17,812 nucleotides of DNA. It comes from a bacterium (GTDB lineage: Bacteria > UBA9089 > JASEGY01). The stretch is taken from the NCBI GenBank assembly GCA_030019105.1, contig JASEGY010000014.1:4018-21829 (forward strand), read 5' to 3'. Below the pieces are notes generated by a model. It searched no databases. It saw nothing but the letters and a program-made list of their open reading frames with translations, and had not been told where the DNA came from. Position numbers and translations under genes: made by a program. The stretch's first letter is position 1. Each line of letters opens with the position of its first letter. Positions 1 to 9,039 of this stretch are shown in pieces.

Positions 1-1
1 G

Positions 2-3000
2 CCTGATACTGATTATACTGACACGACTACTGTTGATGGAACAACTTATTACTATGCTGTCAGGGCTGTTGAGAACTGGCCTACTCCTCCCTGTCCCTGC
101 CCCAGTGCTCTTTCCGATACGGCCTCGGCCACTTCTGTTTATCCTCCCTCCGCTCCCGCGAATCTAATGGCGGTGAATAATATGGGGCCGATTGATTTAA
201 GCTGGTCGGCTGTTGCCACCGGCATCGGAACGATCACTTATAACATCTACCGCAATGATACCTCTACCATAGTAAGGTCCGGTGAGACAAATACCCTTTG
301 GACTGACAGCGCCACGGATGATGGTCTTACGTATTTTTATTGGGTGACTACAGTTAAGACGGTTGACCCGGATACTACCGAGAGCCCCTTTTCTTCAGAA
401 GCATCGGATATTTCCAACTATCCTCCCCCGGCGCCGACCGGTGTGGCGGCAGGTACTGTTGGCCGGGCAATAAATATTAGTTGGAACACCGTCTCCGGAA
501 TGGTTTATAATGTTTACCGGGGGACTTCTTCGGGAGTAACTAAGGCGTCTCCTAAGATAGTGACAGAGATTCCAGGGACGAGCTTTCTCGACACCGGGGT
601 TAGTGTTGGTCAGACCTATTATTACGTAGTTACTTCAGTAGATCCCAACGATGCTCCGGCAGATCCGGCCCGGGAAAGTGATATATCAAGTGAAGTTTCA
701 GCGACCTCGATCTTTACCCCGCCTTCAAATCTAACCGCAGCTAACGCCAAAGGCCCGATCAGCTTGAGCTGGACAGGCACCTCGGGTTTAGGCACGACAA
801 CTTATAATGTCTATCGAAATGATACCCCGAGTTTTCCCGCGGCTCCTCCTCTTGTTCCAGGGATAACTGGGACAACTTACTTAGATGAGGCCACGTTTGA
901 CAGGGTGACCTATTATTACTGGGTGAGCGCGCGTGACTCTTCTGATGGTCTGGAGAGTGGTCAAAGCGGGATGGCTCAGGCCACTGCCCTTTATCCTCCG
1001 CCTACGCCCTCCGGTTTAGAGACCACCGATAAGGACAGCCAGGGAAGGCCGCTGAGTCGTCAGGTAAGGCTTATCTGGGATGGAGTAACCCTGGAAGGGG
1101 AGGCTGTTACTTACCGGGTTTATCGTCATACCTCATCTCCTGTGCCAGTAGATTCTGCTCACCGGGTGGCCACCCAGCTTCAGAATCCAGGCTATACTGA
1201 CAATCCTCCTGCCGATGAAATCCCTTACTTTTATAGGGTAACTGCCTTTACTTCTTACCGGGGTGAAAGTAATCCTACTAATGAGACCGTTGGCGTGTCC
1301 CATTTTATTCCGCCGAGCAGTCTTGAGGCTGAAAATGACAAAGGCCGGATAAATCTTAGCTGGGAGGCAACCAGAGGACGCGGCATAATTACTTATAATG
1401 TCTATCGTGATACCTCTTTTGGGGTGACTACTGATACGGCCAACCTTGTAAAGAGCGGTCTTTGGGGGACTACCTGGTCTGATGGCAATACAGTGGATCA
1501 GGTGACATATTACTATGTTGTTACGGCGGTTGATTTGGCTGATGGAGCAGAAAGCTCTATTTCTAACGAGGCTTCGGCTAAGGCCATTTACCCGGCCCCA
1601 CCAACTGTTCCTTCTGATCTAGCCACTAAGACGGAAAAGAGAAAGATAATCCTCACCTGGACTGCCTCTCAGCTTCGGGGGGGAAGTGAGGGGCCGGTTA
1701 CTTACCGTGTTTATCGGAGTCAGACCAAGCTAATGGAGGTCAATGATACTAATCTTTTAATTCAAGGCTTAACTACTACAACCTACCCTGATTTTGATGT
1801 AGAGAATAAAGTTACGTATTGGTATGTTGTTACGGCCGTGGATGAAAGTTCTTCTTTAGTAAGTAAACCCGGTGGGCCGGAAATGGGTATCTCCTTCTTT
1901 GTTCCTCCTTCTGATCTTAAGGCAACGGTTTTGACTAAGGAGGGAGAAGAGGGACAGATCAAATTAGAGTGGACTAAGACAGAAGGGATCGGTCTGATTA
2001 CTTACAATGTTTATCGTAACGGTATCCTGAAGGTATCCGGATCCGGTCGCATTGATACCAAATGGACGGATATTGATACGGCCAATAATGCCCAATATTG
2101 TTACGAAGTTACGGCGGTTGACTCCTTTGACAATTTAGAGAGTGATCCATCCAATCTCTCCTGTGCTACATCTTACCATAAACAGTCTGTGAGCAGCATC
2201 ACGGTCTTTCCTACCACGATTGATTATGAAAGCAATGGCCCTGGTACTTCTCCTAACCGGCTGGAATATACAACTATTACTCTCGATGTCAATGCCGGTC
2301 CGACTGATTCTGAGAAAAATGTAAGCACGGTCAAAAAGTTAAAGGTCGAGATTGTTGACGAAGGAGTAGATGAGACGGCGGCTGTTCTTGAATTTTACGG
2401 TTTAGAGAGCGGGCCGTTCAGCTTTAATTGGGATGGCACCTGGACCGAAGCTAAAGAGTGCGGTTGGATAAAACACAACAGTGACTATAGTGTTACGGCC
2501 CAGGTGTTTAATCATAATGATGATGAGTCGCTAAAGATAGAGACAGGCCCGGTTATTGAGGTTGATGTCGTTCACGTGCAGGGCGATGTAAAGATCGAGT
2601 ATCAAGATGCGGGTGATATGCCGGTGGCCCACGTCCTACCTGTTCAGTTTGATTATCGCCTGACCAAAGATGCTTATGTCACCTTCAGATTCTGGAATAC
2701 CAATAACACGGTCGATGAGTTGGGAGACGACGTCCTGGTTAAGACTACTGTTCATGAGACCCCCCGGCCAGGAGAGTTGGCTGACCGGGATTTCAGGAAT
2801 GAAGATATCTGGGATGGAAAGGGCGATGATGGCAGGATAGTGCCTAATGGTATCTACCGGGTAACCATTGATGCCATTGAAAACCGAGTTAATCCTGCTA
2901 CAGATAGAGCTTACGGTTGGCCGGGTGGATTGAGGCCGGCGACGGTGGCCCTTGACATCCTTCGTATCCTGGATTTAAGGGTGACCGGGATCAGTGCGGA

Positions 3001-6000
3001 TAATTCCTTAGCCGAAATAAGTTATATCCTGAGCGGTTCCGGCTTTGCTGCAGGCGGAACCGGCGGGGGAATGGATGTTGCCTTAAATATCTACAAACCG
3101 GGCACGACCGTAGATGCAGATGGTAATTGTACCGATGCAAAGGGTAACGCCGTCGATACCGCCTCGGTTTTGGTTAAGTCCTTTACCTTCTCTCGCGATC
3201 TCGGCCGGAATGCAGAATACTGGGATGGAAGAGATGAGAAGGGCGGACAGTTACCCAACGGGGTTTATGTCTTCACTTTGATGGCCAAAGATACTTATGG
3301 GAACCTGGCTCTGGATGATAAAGGAAATGATGGGATTCTGCACGGCAATATCCCGGTGGATCGCACTTCGCATCAGACACCGGGTGATATAACCAAACCA
3401 GAGGTTGCTTCTACCCAGCCGGCGGACGGCGAGGTAGTTAGTTTTTCTATCTCTCAGGTTTCGGCCGTGCTTAAAGACGAGGATGGTGGTTCAGGACCTG
3501 ATCCGAAGAAATCAACTATTACCCTGCTTGGCCCGGGTGGCCGTGAGATCCCAGCCAATAAAAGTGACAATGGGTTGAATACAATTCGTCTTCAATTTGA
3601 GGAGCAGACCGAGACAGGTACCTATACTATCAGGATTGTCGCCGTGGATAATGCGGGCAACCAAAGTCCGCCTGTTGACGCAAGATTTATCTTAAGCGAC
3701 GTATTTCTCCCGCCGGCGAATCTTACGGCGGCTACCACGATGGAAGGCAATATCAAACTGGAGTGGCAGGCGGCTGTTAGTCAAGGAAAAGTAACTTACC
3801 GAATTTATCGGGATACGAGGTCGGATGTCTCCAAAGAATCAGAACTGATGGATTCAGGAATTACTACTACTGCCTGGGTGGATACAAATGTAAGGTCCCG
3901 GACAAAATACTATTATATTGTTACCGCGTTTGATCTGGAAGGGAATGAAAGTGATCCCAGCAATATGGCCACTTCGGAGAAGGTAATTGTCCTTCCTCGT
4001 CCCACTAATCTTACGGCTAAATGTGTAAATAGAATTATCCAGTTAAATTGGGATTTGTTTATGGAGGAAGAATGGCAGGGATCGCAATCACTGCCGTACA
4101 ATATCTACCGGCATACGGGCCTCCCTGTTCCGGTGGATGAAGATCATCTGATTTCAGCCGGCACATTAGTTCCGCAGTTTACCGACATTGACATAGAAAA
4201 TGGCGTTACCTATTATTATGTGGTCACGGTTCTTTTTACGGAAACTAATGAGGAAAGCAGTCCTTCTAATACAGCCGGCGCTACTTCTGTCTTCCTCCCC
4301 CCGACGGGGCTTACCGCAGTTAGTCTCAAGGAAGAAGGGCAGGAAGGGGCCATCAGGCTTACCTGGCAGCCTACTACTGGAAGAGGGACTATTACTTATA
4401 ATATCTATGGTGATACATCTCCTGTAGAAACGGTTGATTCGGGTTATCTTCTCCAAACTGGTGTTGCTACTACCCAATGGACAGACCCTGCTACGATTAA
4501 TGGGGGAAAATATTACTACCTGGTCACGGCCGTGGATCCTTACGATAAGCTTGAAAGCGATCCTTCCAACCAGGCCTCGGCTATCTCTTATCATCGTCAG
4601 CGGATAAACTTGACAGCAGTTAACCCGCTTATTGATTTTGAGTTGGGTGGTATGCCCACTTTTGCTGTTATCCTTCTTGATATTGTAAATGGGCCGGCTA
4701 AAAAAGTAGAGATAACCATCACTGATAAGAGAGAAGACAAAGAGGCGGCTAAGTTTAACCTCTACGATGTGAATAGCAGCCGGACAGTAGAGGTTACGAC
4801 TCCTCAGGTGATGACCAATGTGGGTGATAATACCAATTACAGCTTCGCCTCTATCTGGGATGAAAGGAAGAAGCCTGTCATCGCGGTTAAAGGTATTCCT
4901 GTTTCTGAAACGACTTATACGGTAAACTATATGTCAGGTACAGTTACCTTTAAAGCGCCTAAGAGTGCAGCCGATCTAGTTACGGTAACCGGCATTACCT
5001 ATTCCAGTGGCGCAGTTGCCTGGGATGGCACCTGGCTGGAAGGTAAGGAGAAAGGGATAAAACATAATTCTTATGACTCCTATTATGAGGCTATGGCTAA
5101 GATTACTAATTATAATGGTGATGCTGTAGAGGGAGAGGGTGTTCCTATCCGGGTGGATGTGGTCCATATTCAGGGTGTTAAGTTGGAATATCAGACGATT
5201 GGAGATGCCTCCCCGGCTTATGTGCCGCCGTATAAGATCACCTACGCCTTGACCAAGGATGCCTTTGTTACGATCGAGATTTATGATCGAAAAGATATGA
5301 GTTTGGTCAAGACGATAGTCCATGAAACTCCCCATCCTGGAGAATCGTTGAACCGAAGTATGACTAATACCTATGCCTGGGATGGAAAGGATTCATCCGG
5401 ACGAAGTGTCCCTAATGGTGTGTATCGATTTGTCATTAAGGCGCAAGAATTTAGAGATGAACCGACCGATAGGGCGATCTGGGCCAGTGCGGAGGGTATT
5501 GCGGTTGATGTGCTTCGAATACTTGATGTTTCGGCCAAAAGTATTACATCTGAGAACCCCTTAGCAGAGATAAACTATACTTTGACCGGCCCTGGTTTTG
5601 GCGGTGATGGAACCAGTGGCGGCAAGGTGACCATAAATATCTATACCCCCGGGACACTTATTGACACCTACGGTAATGTTAGTAAGGGAGAATTGATTAG
5701 AACCATAACCGGTTTCAGAAGTCAAGGGACGAATACCGAAACCTGGGATGGTCGGGGTCCGAAGGGGAAGTTTCTTGACAGCGGTATTTACCCCTTTACC
5801 ATAACGGCGGAAGATGGTTTTGGCAATTTAGCCGTTGATGCGGAGGGAAATGATGGCCCCATTCATGGCTCCATTTCGGTTAACAGGGAGCCGGCAGAGA
5901 TTCGGATATTAAATCTTTCGGTGAAAGGTATCTCTGCGGTAGGGGATAGGGCTGAGATATCCTATACCCTGGAAGGAAAGGGATTGGATGCGACCGGGGG

Positions 6001-6877
6001 AGTAGAGGTAAATATTAATATTTATGAGCCGCAAGCGACTATCGAGGCTGATGGAAGCGCGACCGGCGGGGCCTTAGTCAGATTGCTTAACTTTTACCAC
6101 GAAGTTGGCCCTCAGACTGATAAATGGGATGGCCGGAATATGACGGGTAACCGGGTGGAGGAAGGTATCTATCCCTTTATCATTACGGCGGAGATTCCAG
6201 AGATGCAGATATGGACAAGGGGTCATATCGCCGTCTCCTGGGTGGAAGAACCGGTTGGCCCAGAGGATATCACTAAGCCGGTAATTGTCTATACCATTCC
6301 GTCTGATGGCGTTGCCCTGGCTACTTATATTTCAAAAGTCTCGGCTTACTTGCAGGATGAAGGCGGGTCAGGGCTAGATCTGGTGGCTTCAAGTATCAGC
6401 CTGCGTGACTCAAGCGGAGGCGCCATTAGTGGGACCAAAGAAACAGATGCCGCCGGAACAGTAACCCTTCGTCTTTACAGTGAACTGAGCAACGCGGGTA
6501 AATATACCATGGAAGTGACAGCCATAGATAAGGCCGGTAATCAGGCGACAAAGGCGGTTCAATTTACCTTGACTGAGGAAGCGGTAAGCGCGCTGGGCAT
6601 CCAGGAGGTCTATTCTTATCCTAATCCAGCTAAAAAGCAGAACCCTAATATTCACTATAAGCTGCCTTCTGCCGCTGCCGTGACCATTAATATCTTTACC
6701 CTGATGGGTGATCTGGTGAAAACGATTGAACTCGGATCGCAGGAAGCCGGAGAGAAGTCTCAAGAATGGGATATCAAGAATGATGACGACGACCTGGTAA
6801 GCTCCGGGGTTTATATCTATACTATTGAAGCGGCCGGCATGGATACGGTGAAAGGGAAGATGATAGTTATTCGGTGA
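2..6877 (+). CDS. Giant multidomain secreted protein (FN3, FlgD-like, Ig-like, type IX sorting-like C-terminus), 5' partial
   Basis: The frame is open from base 2, before the first ATG at 167, so the real start lies upstream of the window; 2291 residues are visible. About eight fibronectin III repeats (residues 1-730) share the patterns PPSxLxA, LSW, TYNVYR and YYYxVTAVD. A module with FlgD-like WDGxxxxGxxxPNGxY motifs follows (730-1125), then an Ig-like domain ending in AVDNAGNQ (1126-1233). The same order is repeated: three FN3 (1234-1530), FlgD-like module (1531-2085), Ig-like domain (2085-2195). The last ~93 residues (YSYPNPAKK, LMGDLVKTI, SSGVYIYTIEA, KGKMIVIR) resemble the type A sorting domain of type IX secretion cargo and also FlgD_ig; the two families are related in shape. 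The likely role is a cell-surface or secreted adhesive or structural protein. No enzyme domain is visible. A PorV-like gene lies just downstream. Domain types are secure; the export route is inferred. Confidence 0.9.
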   Translation, partial: PDTDYTDTTTVDGTTYYYAVRAVENWPTPPCPCPSALSDTASATSVYPPSAPANLMAVNNMGPIDLSWSAVATGIGTITYNIYRNDTSTIVRSGETNTLWTDSATDDGLTYFYWVTTVKTVDPDTTESPFSSEASDISNYPPPAPTGVAAGTVGRAINISWNTVSGMVYNVYRGTSSGVTKASPKIVTEIPGTSFLDTGVSVGQTYYYVVTSVDPNDAPADPARESDISSEVSATSIFTPPSNLTAANAKGPISLSWTGTSGLGTTTYNVYRNDTPSFPAAPPLVPGITGTTYLDEATFDRVTYYYWVSARDSSDGLESGQSGMAQATALYPPPTPSGLETTDKDSQGRPLSRQVRLIWDGVTLEGEAVTYRVYRHTSSPVPVDSAHRVATQLQNPGYTDNPPADEIPYFYRVTAFTSYRGESNPTNETVGVSHFIPPSSLEAENDKGRINLSWEATRGRGIITYNVYRDTSFGVTTDTANLVKSGLWGTTWSDGNTVDQVTYYYVVTAVDLADGAESSISNEASAKAIYPAPPTVPSDLATKTEKRKIILTWTASQLRGGSEGPVTYRVYRSQTKLMEVNDTNLLIQGLTTTTYPDFDVENKVTYWYVVTAVDESSSLVSKPGGPEMGISFFVPPSDLKATVLTKEGEEGQIKLEWTKTEGIGLITYNVYRNGILKVSGSGRIDTKWTDIDTANNAQYCYEVTAVDSFDNLESDPSNLSCATSYHKQSVSSITVFPTTIDYESNGPGTSPNRLEYTTITLDVNAGPTDSEKNVSTVKKLKVEIVDEGVDETAAVLEFYGLESGPFSFNWDGTWTEAKECGWIKHNSDYSVTAQVFNHNDDESLKIETGPVIEVDVVHVQGDVKIEYQDAGDMPVAHVLPVQFDYRLTKDAYVTFRFWNTNNTVDELGDDVLVKTTVHETPRPGELADRDFRNEDIWDGKGDDGRIVPNGIYRVTIDAIENRVNPATDRAYGWPGGLRPATVALDILRILDLRVTGISADNSLAEISYILSGSGFAAGGTGGGMDVALNIYKPGTTVDADGNCTDAKGNAVDTASVLVKSFTFSRDLGRNAEYWDGRDEKGGQLPNGVYVFTLMAKDTYGNLALDDKGNDGILHGNIPVDRTSHQTPGDITKPEVASTQPADGEVVSFSISQVSAVLKDEDGGSGPDPKKSTITLLGPGGREIPANKSDNGLNTIRLQFEEQTETGTYTIRIVAVDNAGNQSPPVDARFILSDVFLPPANLTAATTMEGNIKLEWQAAVSQGKVTYRIYRDTRSDVSKESELMDSGITTTAWVDTNVRSRTKYYYIVTAFDLEGNESDPSNMATSEKVIVLPRPTNLTAKCVNRIIQLNWDLFMEEEWQGSQSLPYNIYRHTGLPVPVDEDHLISAGTLVPQFTDIDIENGVTYYYVVTVLFTETNEESSPSNTAGATSVFLPPTGLTAVSLKEEGQEGAIRLTWQPTTGRGTITYNIYGDTSPVETVDSGYLLQTGVATTQWTDPATINGGKYYYLVTAVDPYDKLESDPSNQASAISYHRQRINLTAVNPLIDFELGGMPTFAVILLDIVNGPAKKVEITITDKREDKEAAKFNLYDVNSSRTVEVTTPQVMTNVGDNTNYSFASIWDERKKPVIAVKGIPVSETTYTVNYMSGTVTFKAPKSAADLVTVTGITYSSGAVAWDGTWLEGKEKGIKHNSYDSYYEAMAKITNYNGDAVEGEGVPIRVDVVHIQGVKLEYQTIGDASPAYVPPYKITYALTKDAFVTIEIYDRKDMSLVKTIVHETPHPGESLNRSMTNTYAWDGKDSSGRSVPNGVYRFVIKAQEFRDEPTDRAIWASAEGIAVDVLRILDVSAKSITSENPLAEINYTLTGPGFGGDGTSGGKVTINIYTPGTLIDTYGNVSKGELIRTITGFRSQGTNTETWDGRGPKGKFLDSGIYPFTITAEDGFGNLAVDAEGNDGPIHGSISVNREPAEIRILNLSVKGISAVGDRAEISYTLEGKGLDATGGVEVNINIYEPQATIEADGSATGGALVRLLNFYHEVGPQTDKWDGRNMTGNRVEEGIYPFIITAEIPEMQIWTRGHIAVSWVEEPVGPEDITKPVIVYTIPSDGVALATYISKVSAYLQDEGGSGLDLVASSISLRDSSGGAISGTKETDAAGTVTLRLYSELSNAGKYTMEVTAIDKAGNQATKAVQFTLTEEAVSALGIQEVYSYPNPAKKQNPNIHYKLPSAAAVTINIFTLMGDLVKTIELGSQEAGEKSQEWDIKNDDDDLVSSGVYIYTIEAAGMDTVKGKMIVIR

Positions 6878-6894
6878 AGTACCGATGTTGCAAC

Positions 6895-7037
6895 TATAGT
6901 GCTTAAGAAAAAGATTTTGGGGTTGGAGTTTAGGCTTTAGCCTTTCATAAATAATGAAATCCTAAAGGATTAACTCCAAGAGTTGAACACCCTGTCTTGA
7001 ATTCGCTTACCTCAAAAATATTATCTTAAAAGCTATA
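6895..7037 (-). mobile_element. MITE-like element, copy A
   Basis: This 143-bp non-coding stretch is the reverse complement of 12389-12542, with high identity apart from an 11-bp gap and short diverged patches. The ends are imperfect inverted repeats starting TATAG, then TTAAGA, then a T-rich run and GGT. The centre holds an imperfect inverted repeat from GGAGTTTAGGCTTTAGCC to the matching AACTCC end at about 6977. It carries no ORF. The TA-rich ends would suit a TA target site as in IS630/Tc1-mariner derivatives, but no clean target duplication can be fixed. It fills most of the gap between the giant gene and the small membrane-protein operon. Confidence 0.8.
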
Positions 7038-7040
7038 TAG

Positions 7041-7046
7041 TATAAT
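7041..7046 (+). promoter_or_regulatory. Possible -10 box at the edge of MITE copy A
   Basis: TATAAT lies three bases outside the MITE end and six bases before the ATG at 7052. No good -35 box sits at 17 bp. If it is used, transcription would start almost on the ATG, giving a leaderless message, which agrees with the lack of a Shine-Dalgarno sequence for that gene. The evidence is weak. Confidence 0.25.
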
Positions 7047-7051
7047 GGGTT

Positions 7052-7246
7052 ATGAACAGAGAACGGCGTAAAGAGGCTGGTAAGGTGTTTCTTGACTTGT
7101 CAAAATATCTTATTACTACTGTAGCTATCGGAAGCCTATTGGTAAAAGGTTCAATAGAGTGGTTACCTGTTATATTAGGAGGACTAATGGCGGTAGTTCT
7201 CTTTACCGGCGGGGTAAAAACAATTCCACCAGACAAGGAGGATTAA
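7052..7246 (+). CDS. Small two-helix membrane protein (DUF6722-like?)
   Basis: This 64-residue protein has a charged N-terminus (MNRERRKEAGK). Two hydrophobic stretches follow, at about residues 16-33 (LSKYLITTVAIGSLLV) and 38-55 (LPVILGGLMAVVLFTGG), with a charged tail (PPDKED). It looks like an inner-membrane hairpin. From memory it resembles the short DUF6722 membrane proteins, but that is not certain. No ribosome-binding site precedes the ATG; a TATAAT six bases upstream suggests a leaderless message. Its stop is followed two bases later by the ATG of a 26-residue ORF whose ribosome-binding site lies inside this gene's 3' end, so the two are probably co-translated. The function is unknown. 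Confidence 0.7.
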   Translation: MNRERRKEAGKVFLDLSKYLITTVAIGSLLVKGSIEWLPVILGGLMAVVLFTGGVKTIPPDKED

Positions 7247-7248
7247 TT

Positions 7249-7329
7249 ATGTGGGCTGTTGTAATACTAGGTGCGATGTTTGTAGTTGTTGCTTTAATTA
7301 CTCTCAGATATTTTGAAAAACATCCCTAA
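7249..7329 (+). CDS. 26-residue single-pass membrane miniprotein
   Basis: ATG at 7249 encodes MWAVVILGAMFVVVALITLR followed by YFEKHP and a TAA stop. A perfect AAGGAGG (7235-7241) stands seven bases before the ATG, which argues that it is truly translated. The peptide is one transmembrane helix with a short charged cytoplasmic tail. It starts two bases after the stop of the preceding small membrane protein and ends 18 bases before porV, so the three genes look like one operon. It has no recognisable family; it could be a small partner subunit of its neighbour. Confidence 0.6.
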   Translation: MWAVVILGAMFVVVALITLRYFEKHP

Positions 7330-7347
7330 CCAAAAGAGGAGGAATAG

Positions 7348-8277
7348 ATGAAGAAGGCGGTAGGAATAACCTTTCTTTGGTTGATAATTTTAGCTAATGT
7401 GGTTTATGCTGATGGAGCCGGAACCACAGGGGCAAATATGATTAGACTCGATCAAGGGGCCAGGGCTGTAGGTCTGGGCGGGGCTTATACCTCTCTGGCC
7501 TCGGATTTTACGGCCGTTCATTGGAATCCGGCCGGTTTGGCTGCTATGGAAGGTAGAGAAATTGGCGTCGGCCATGTAGAGTGGATTGAAGATGTGAGGG
7601 CTGAATTTATTGGGGGGGCTATCCCTATTGCGGCTACCGGGACAAGCCTTGGTTTTGGAGTTGTTTTAACTAAGGTGGGTGGCCTGGGTGAAAAAAGGAA
7701 TCAAAGTGGAGGGGTGATTGGTGAGTTAGAGGTGAATAATCGTGTAGCCGGCTTGTCTGTTGGTCAGCGATTAGGAGGTAATATCTTTCTGGGAGCGACT
7801 ATTAAGCAGATACATGAAGAACTGGATGGTGAAGAAGATTCAGGGCTGGCCTTTGACCTGGGAGGCATTATGCGGCCTGTTCCGGCTTTAAGTCTTGGGC
7901 TGGTTATGACTAACCTGGGGGGAGGTTTAAAGCTCCTTGATGCAGCGAGCGATTTACCTCAGACCTTTCGGGGTGGTGTTTCTTATGATTTGAATCAGAA
8001 GGCCACCCTGGTATGTGATTTTGAAAAGGCCAAAGACAGTGACCTGCAAATAAGAGGCGGCGTTGAGTTCAGACGGGCTCCTTTTGCTTTAAGACTGGGT
8101 TATCAAACCAGGGATAATAAGCATGGTGGTGAGGCAGGTCTTTCAGGCGGGATAGGGTTGTATGATTCCGGAGGCAAGATGTTTGAAGGGATGGTGGCGT
8201 ATCTCGATTATGCTGCCTCTTCTTTTGGTGATACCTTTGATGCCGTGCATTGGGTGACGTTGAGGGTGGTATTTTAG
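7348..8277 (+). CDS. PorV/PorQ family outer-membrane protein
   Basis: This 309-residue protein has a clear signal peptide (KK, then GITFLWLIILANVVYA, cleaved before DG). The early motif LDQGARAVGLGGAYTSLASD followed by FTAVHWNPAGLA is the hallmark of the PorV/PorQ (UPF0164) family. The rest alternates glycine and aromatic residues as in a beta-barrel and ends in the outer-membrane-type VTLRVVF. In Bacteroidota PorV is an outer-membrane component of type IX secretion that shuttles cargo; relatives occur in many candidate phyla where the role is untested. Start: AGAGGAGGA (7336-7344) just upstream of the ATG. It follows the two membrane miniproteins and precedes pilO. The giant type IX-like protein upstream is a possible client, by inference only. 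Confidence 0.85.
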   Translation: MKKAVGITFLWLIILANVVYADGAGTTGANMIRLDQGARAVGLGGAYTSLASDFTAVHWNPAGLAAMEGREIGVGHVEWIEDVRAEFIGGAIPIAATGTSLGFGVVLTKVGGLGEKRNQSGGVIGELEVNNRVAGLSVGQRLGGNIFLGATIKQIHEELDGEEDSGLAFDLGGIMRPVPALSLGLVMTNLGGGLKLLDAASDLPQTFRGGVSYDLNQKATLVCDFEKAKDSDLQIRGGVEFRRAPFALRLGYQTRDNKHGGEAGLSGGIGLYDSGGKMFEGMVAYLDYAASSFGDTFDAVHWVTLRVVF

Positions 8278-8283
8278 GTAATA

Positions 8284-8352
8284 GAAGTAAGAAGTAAGAA
8301 GTAAGAAGTAAGAAGTAAGAAGTAAGAAGTAAGAAGTAACTTCTAACTTCTG
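8284..8352 (+). repeat. Period-7 array (GAAGTAA x8) with inverted partner
   Basis: Eight perfect tandem copies of GAAGTAA (8284-8339) are followed at once by ACTTCTAACTTCT (8339-8351). That pairs with the end of the array (AGAAGTAAGAAGT) with one mismatch, so the transcript can form a hairpin just ahead of the pilO ribosome-binding site (AGGAGA, 8357-8362). It lies between porV and pilO. Confidence 0.95.
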
Positions 8353-8366
8353 ATTTAGGAGAAGAG

Positions 8367-8951
8367 ATGGACTGGCGAAGAAATCAATCTTTAGTAATTG
8401 GGATATTGGGCGGGATAGTTTTATGTGTATTTGCCTACTTTGCTTATATGCACAAGCCTTTGGGCGTAGCCAGACCTGATTGGTGGCAGTTTGCCATTAG
8501 GATTGATAATTTAGAAAAACAACTTAATCAAAAGAGGATTAAACTGGAAGAGGCTGAGCGGGTAGCTCAAAGATTGCCGCAGCTTAAAGAGCGTCATGAA
8601 TTGCTTCAGGAGGAGTTGGCTTACGCTCATGAGAAAATGCCTAAGGAGAAGGAAATGCCGGAGCTGCTCAGGCGTGTAACTGAAGCGGCTGACCAGAATG
8701 ACCTGGATATTTATCTCTTTCATCCGGAGAAGATTGAGCCTAAGGAGACTTATGATGAGATACCGATTAAGATGGAGCTAACGGGAAATTATCATAATCT
8801 GGGTTCTTTCCTGGCTCAGGTAGGGAGCTTGCCGAGGATAGTAACACCTAAGAGACTCAAGATTGAGGAAGAAAAACCAACGCCGGAAAATGCTTATGCT
8901 ACTATTAAGTCACAGTTAATTATTAGCACTTTTGTCTTCAGAGAAAAATAA
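8367..8951 (+). CDS. pilO: Type IV pilus inner-membrane scaffold protein PilO
   Basis: This 194-residue protein has the PilO layout: a short cytoplasmic N-terminus (MDWRRN), one membrane helix (residues 9-27, LVIGILGGIVLCVFAYFAY) and a periplasmic coiled coil (about 45-95, rich in Lys/Glu with leucine spacing). A ferredoxin-like C-terminal domain follows, with the family motif in which a sequence near IPIKMELTGNYHNLGSFLAQ leads to a conserved strand and LPRIV. PilO normally pairs with PilN and holds PilP in the pilus alignment complex. Start: AGGAGA (8357) five bases before the ATG. pilM and pilN, which usually precede pilO, are absent; porV and a period-7 array stand there instead. pilP and pilQ follow after a 500-bp repeat-filled gap. 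Confidence 0.9.
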   Translation: MDWRRNQSLVIGILGGIVLCVFAYFAYMHKPLGVARPDWWQFAIRIDNLEKQLNQKRIKLEEAERVAQRLPQLKERHELLQEELAYAHEKMPKEKEMPELLRRVTEAADQNDLDIYLFHPEKIEPKETYDEIPIKMELTGNYHNLGSFLAQVGSLPRIVTPKRLKIEEEKPTPENAYATIKSQLIISTFVFREK

Positions 8952-8954
8952 ATT

Positions 8955-8987
8955 GGTAGTCTGGTAGTCTGGTGGTCTGGTGCCTGG
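8955..8987 (+). repeat. Period-8 array, left arm (GGTAGTCT x3)
   Basis: GGTAGTCT, GGTAGTCT and GGTGGTCT run in tandem directly after the pilO stop, then decay into GGTGCCTGG. The first 19 bases are exactly complementary to 9406-9424, so the whole repeat-filled pilO-pilP gap is bracketed by this inverted pair. Confidence 0.85.
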
Positions 8988-9039
8988 TCAACTGGTACAG
9001 CGCGGCATAAGTTCTCCACTGGTTTTGACAACCAGAGAA

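Noticed and set aside
5373..5564. Overlapping + strand frame inside the giant gene
   Set aside because: It is a shadow of the FlgD-like module frame, with no ribosome-binding site and no likeness to a known protein.
6871..6885. Small hairpin TCGGT/ACCGA at the stop of the giant gene
   Set aside because: Only a 5-bp stem with no T-run, so not a credible terminator.
8284..8352. CRISPR-like regular repeats
   Set aside because: Units are 7 bp with no spacers; these are tandem microsatellite-type arrays, and no cas genes are present.
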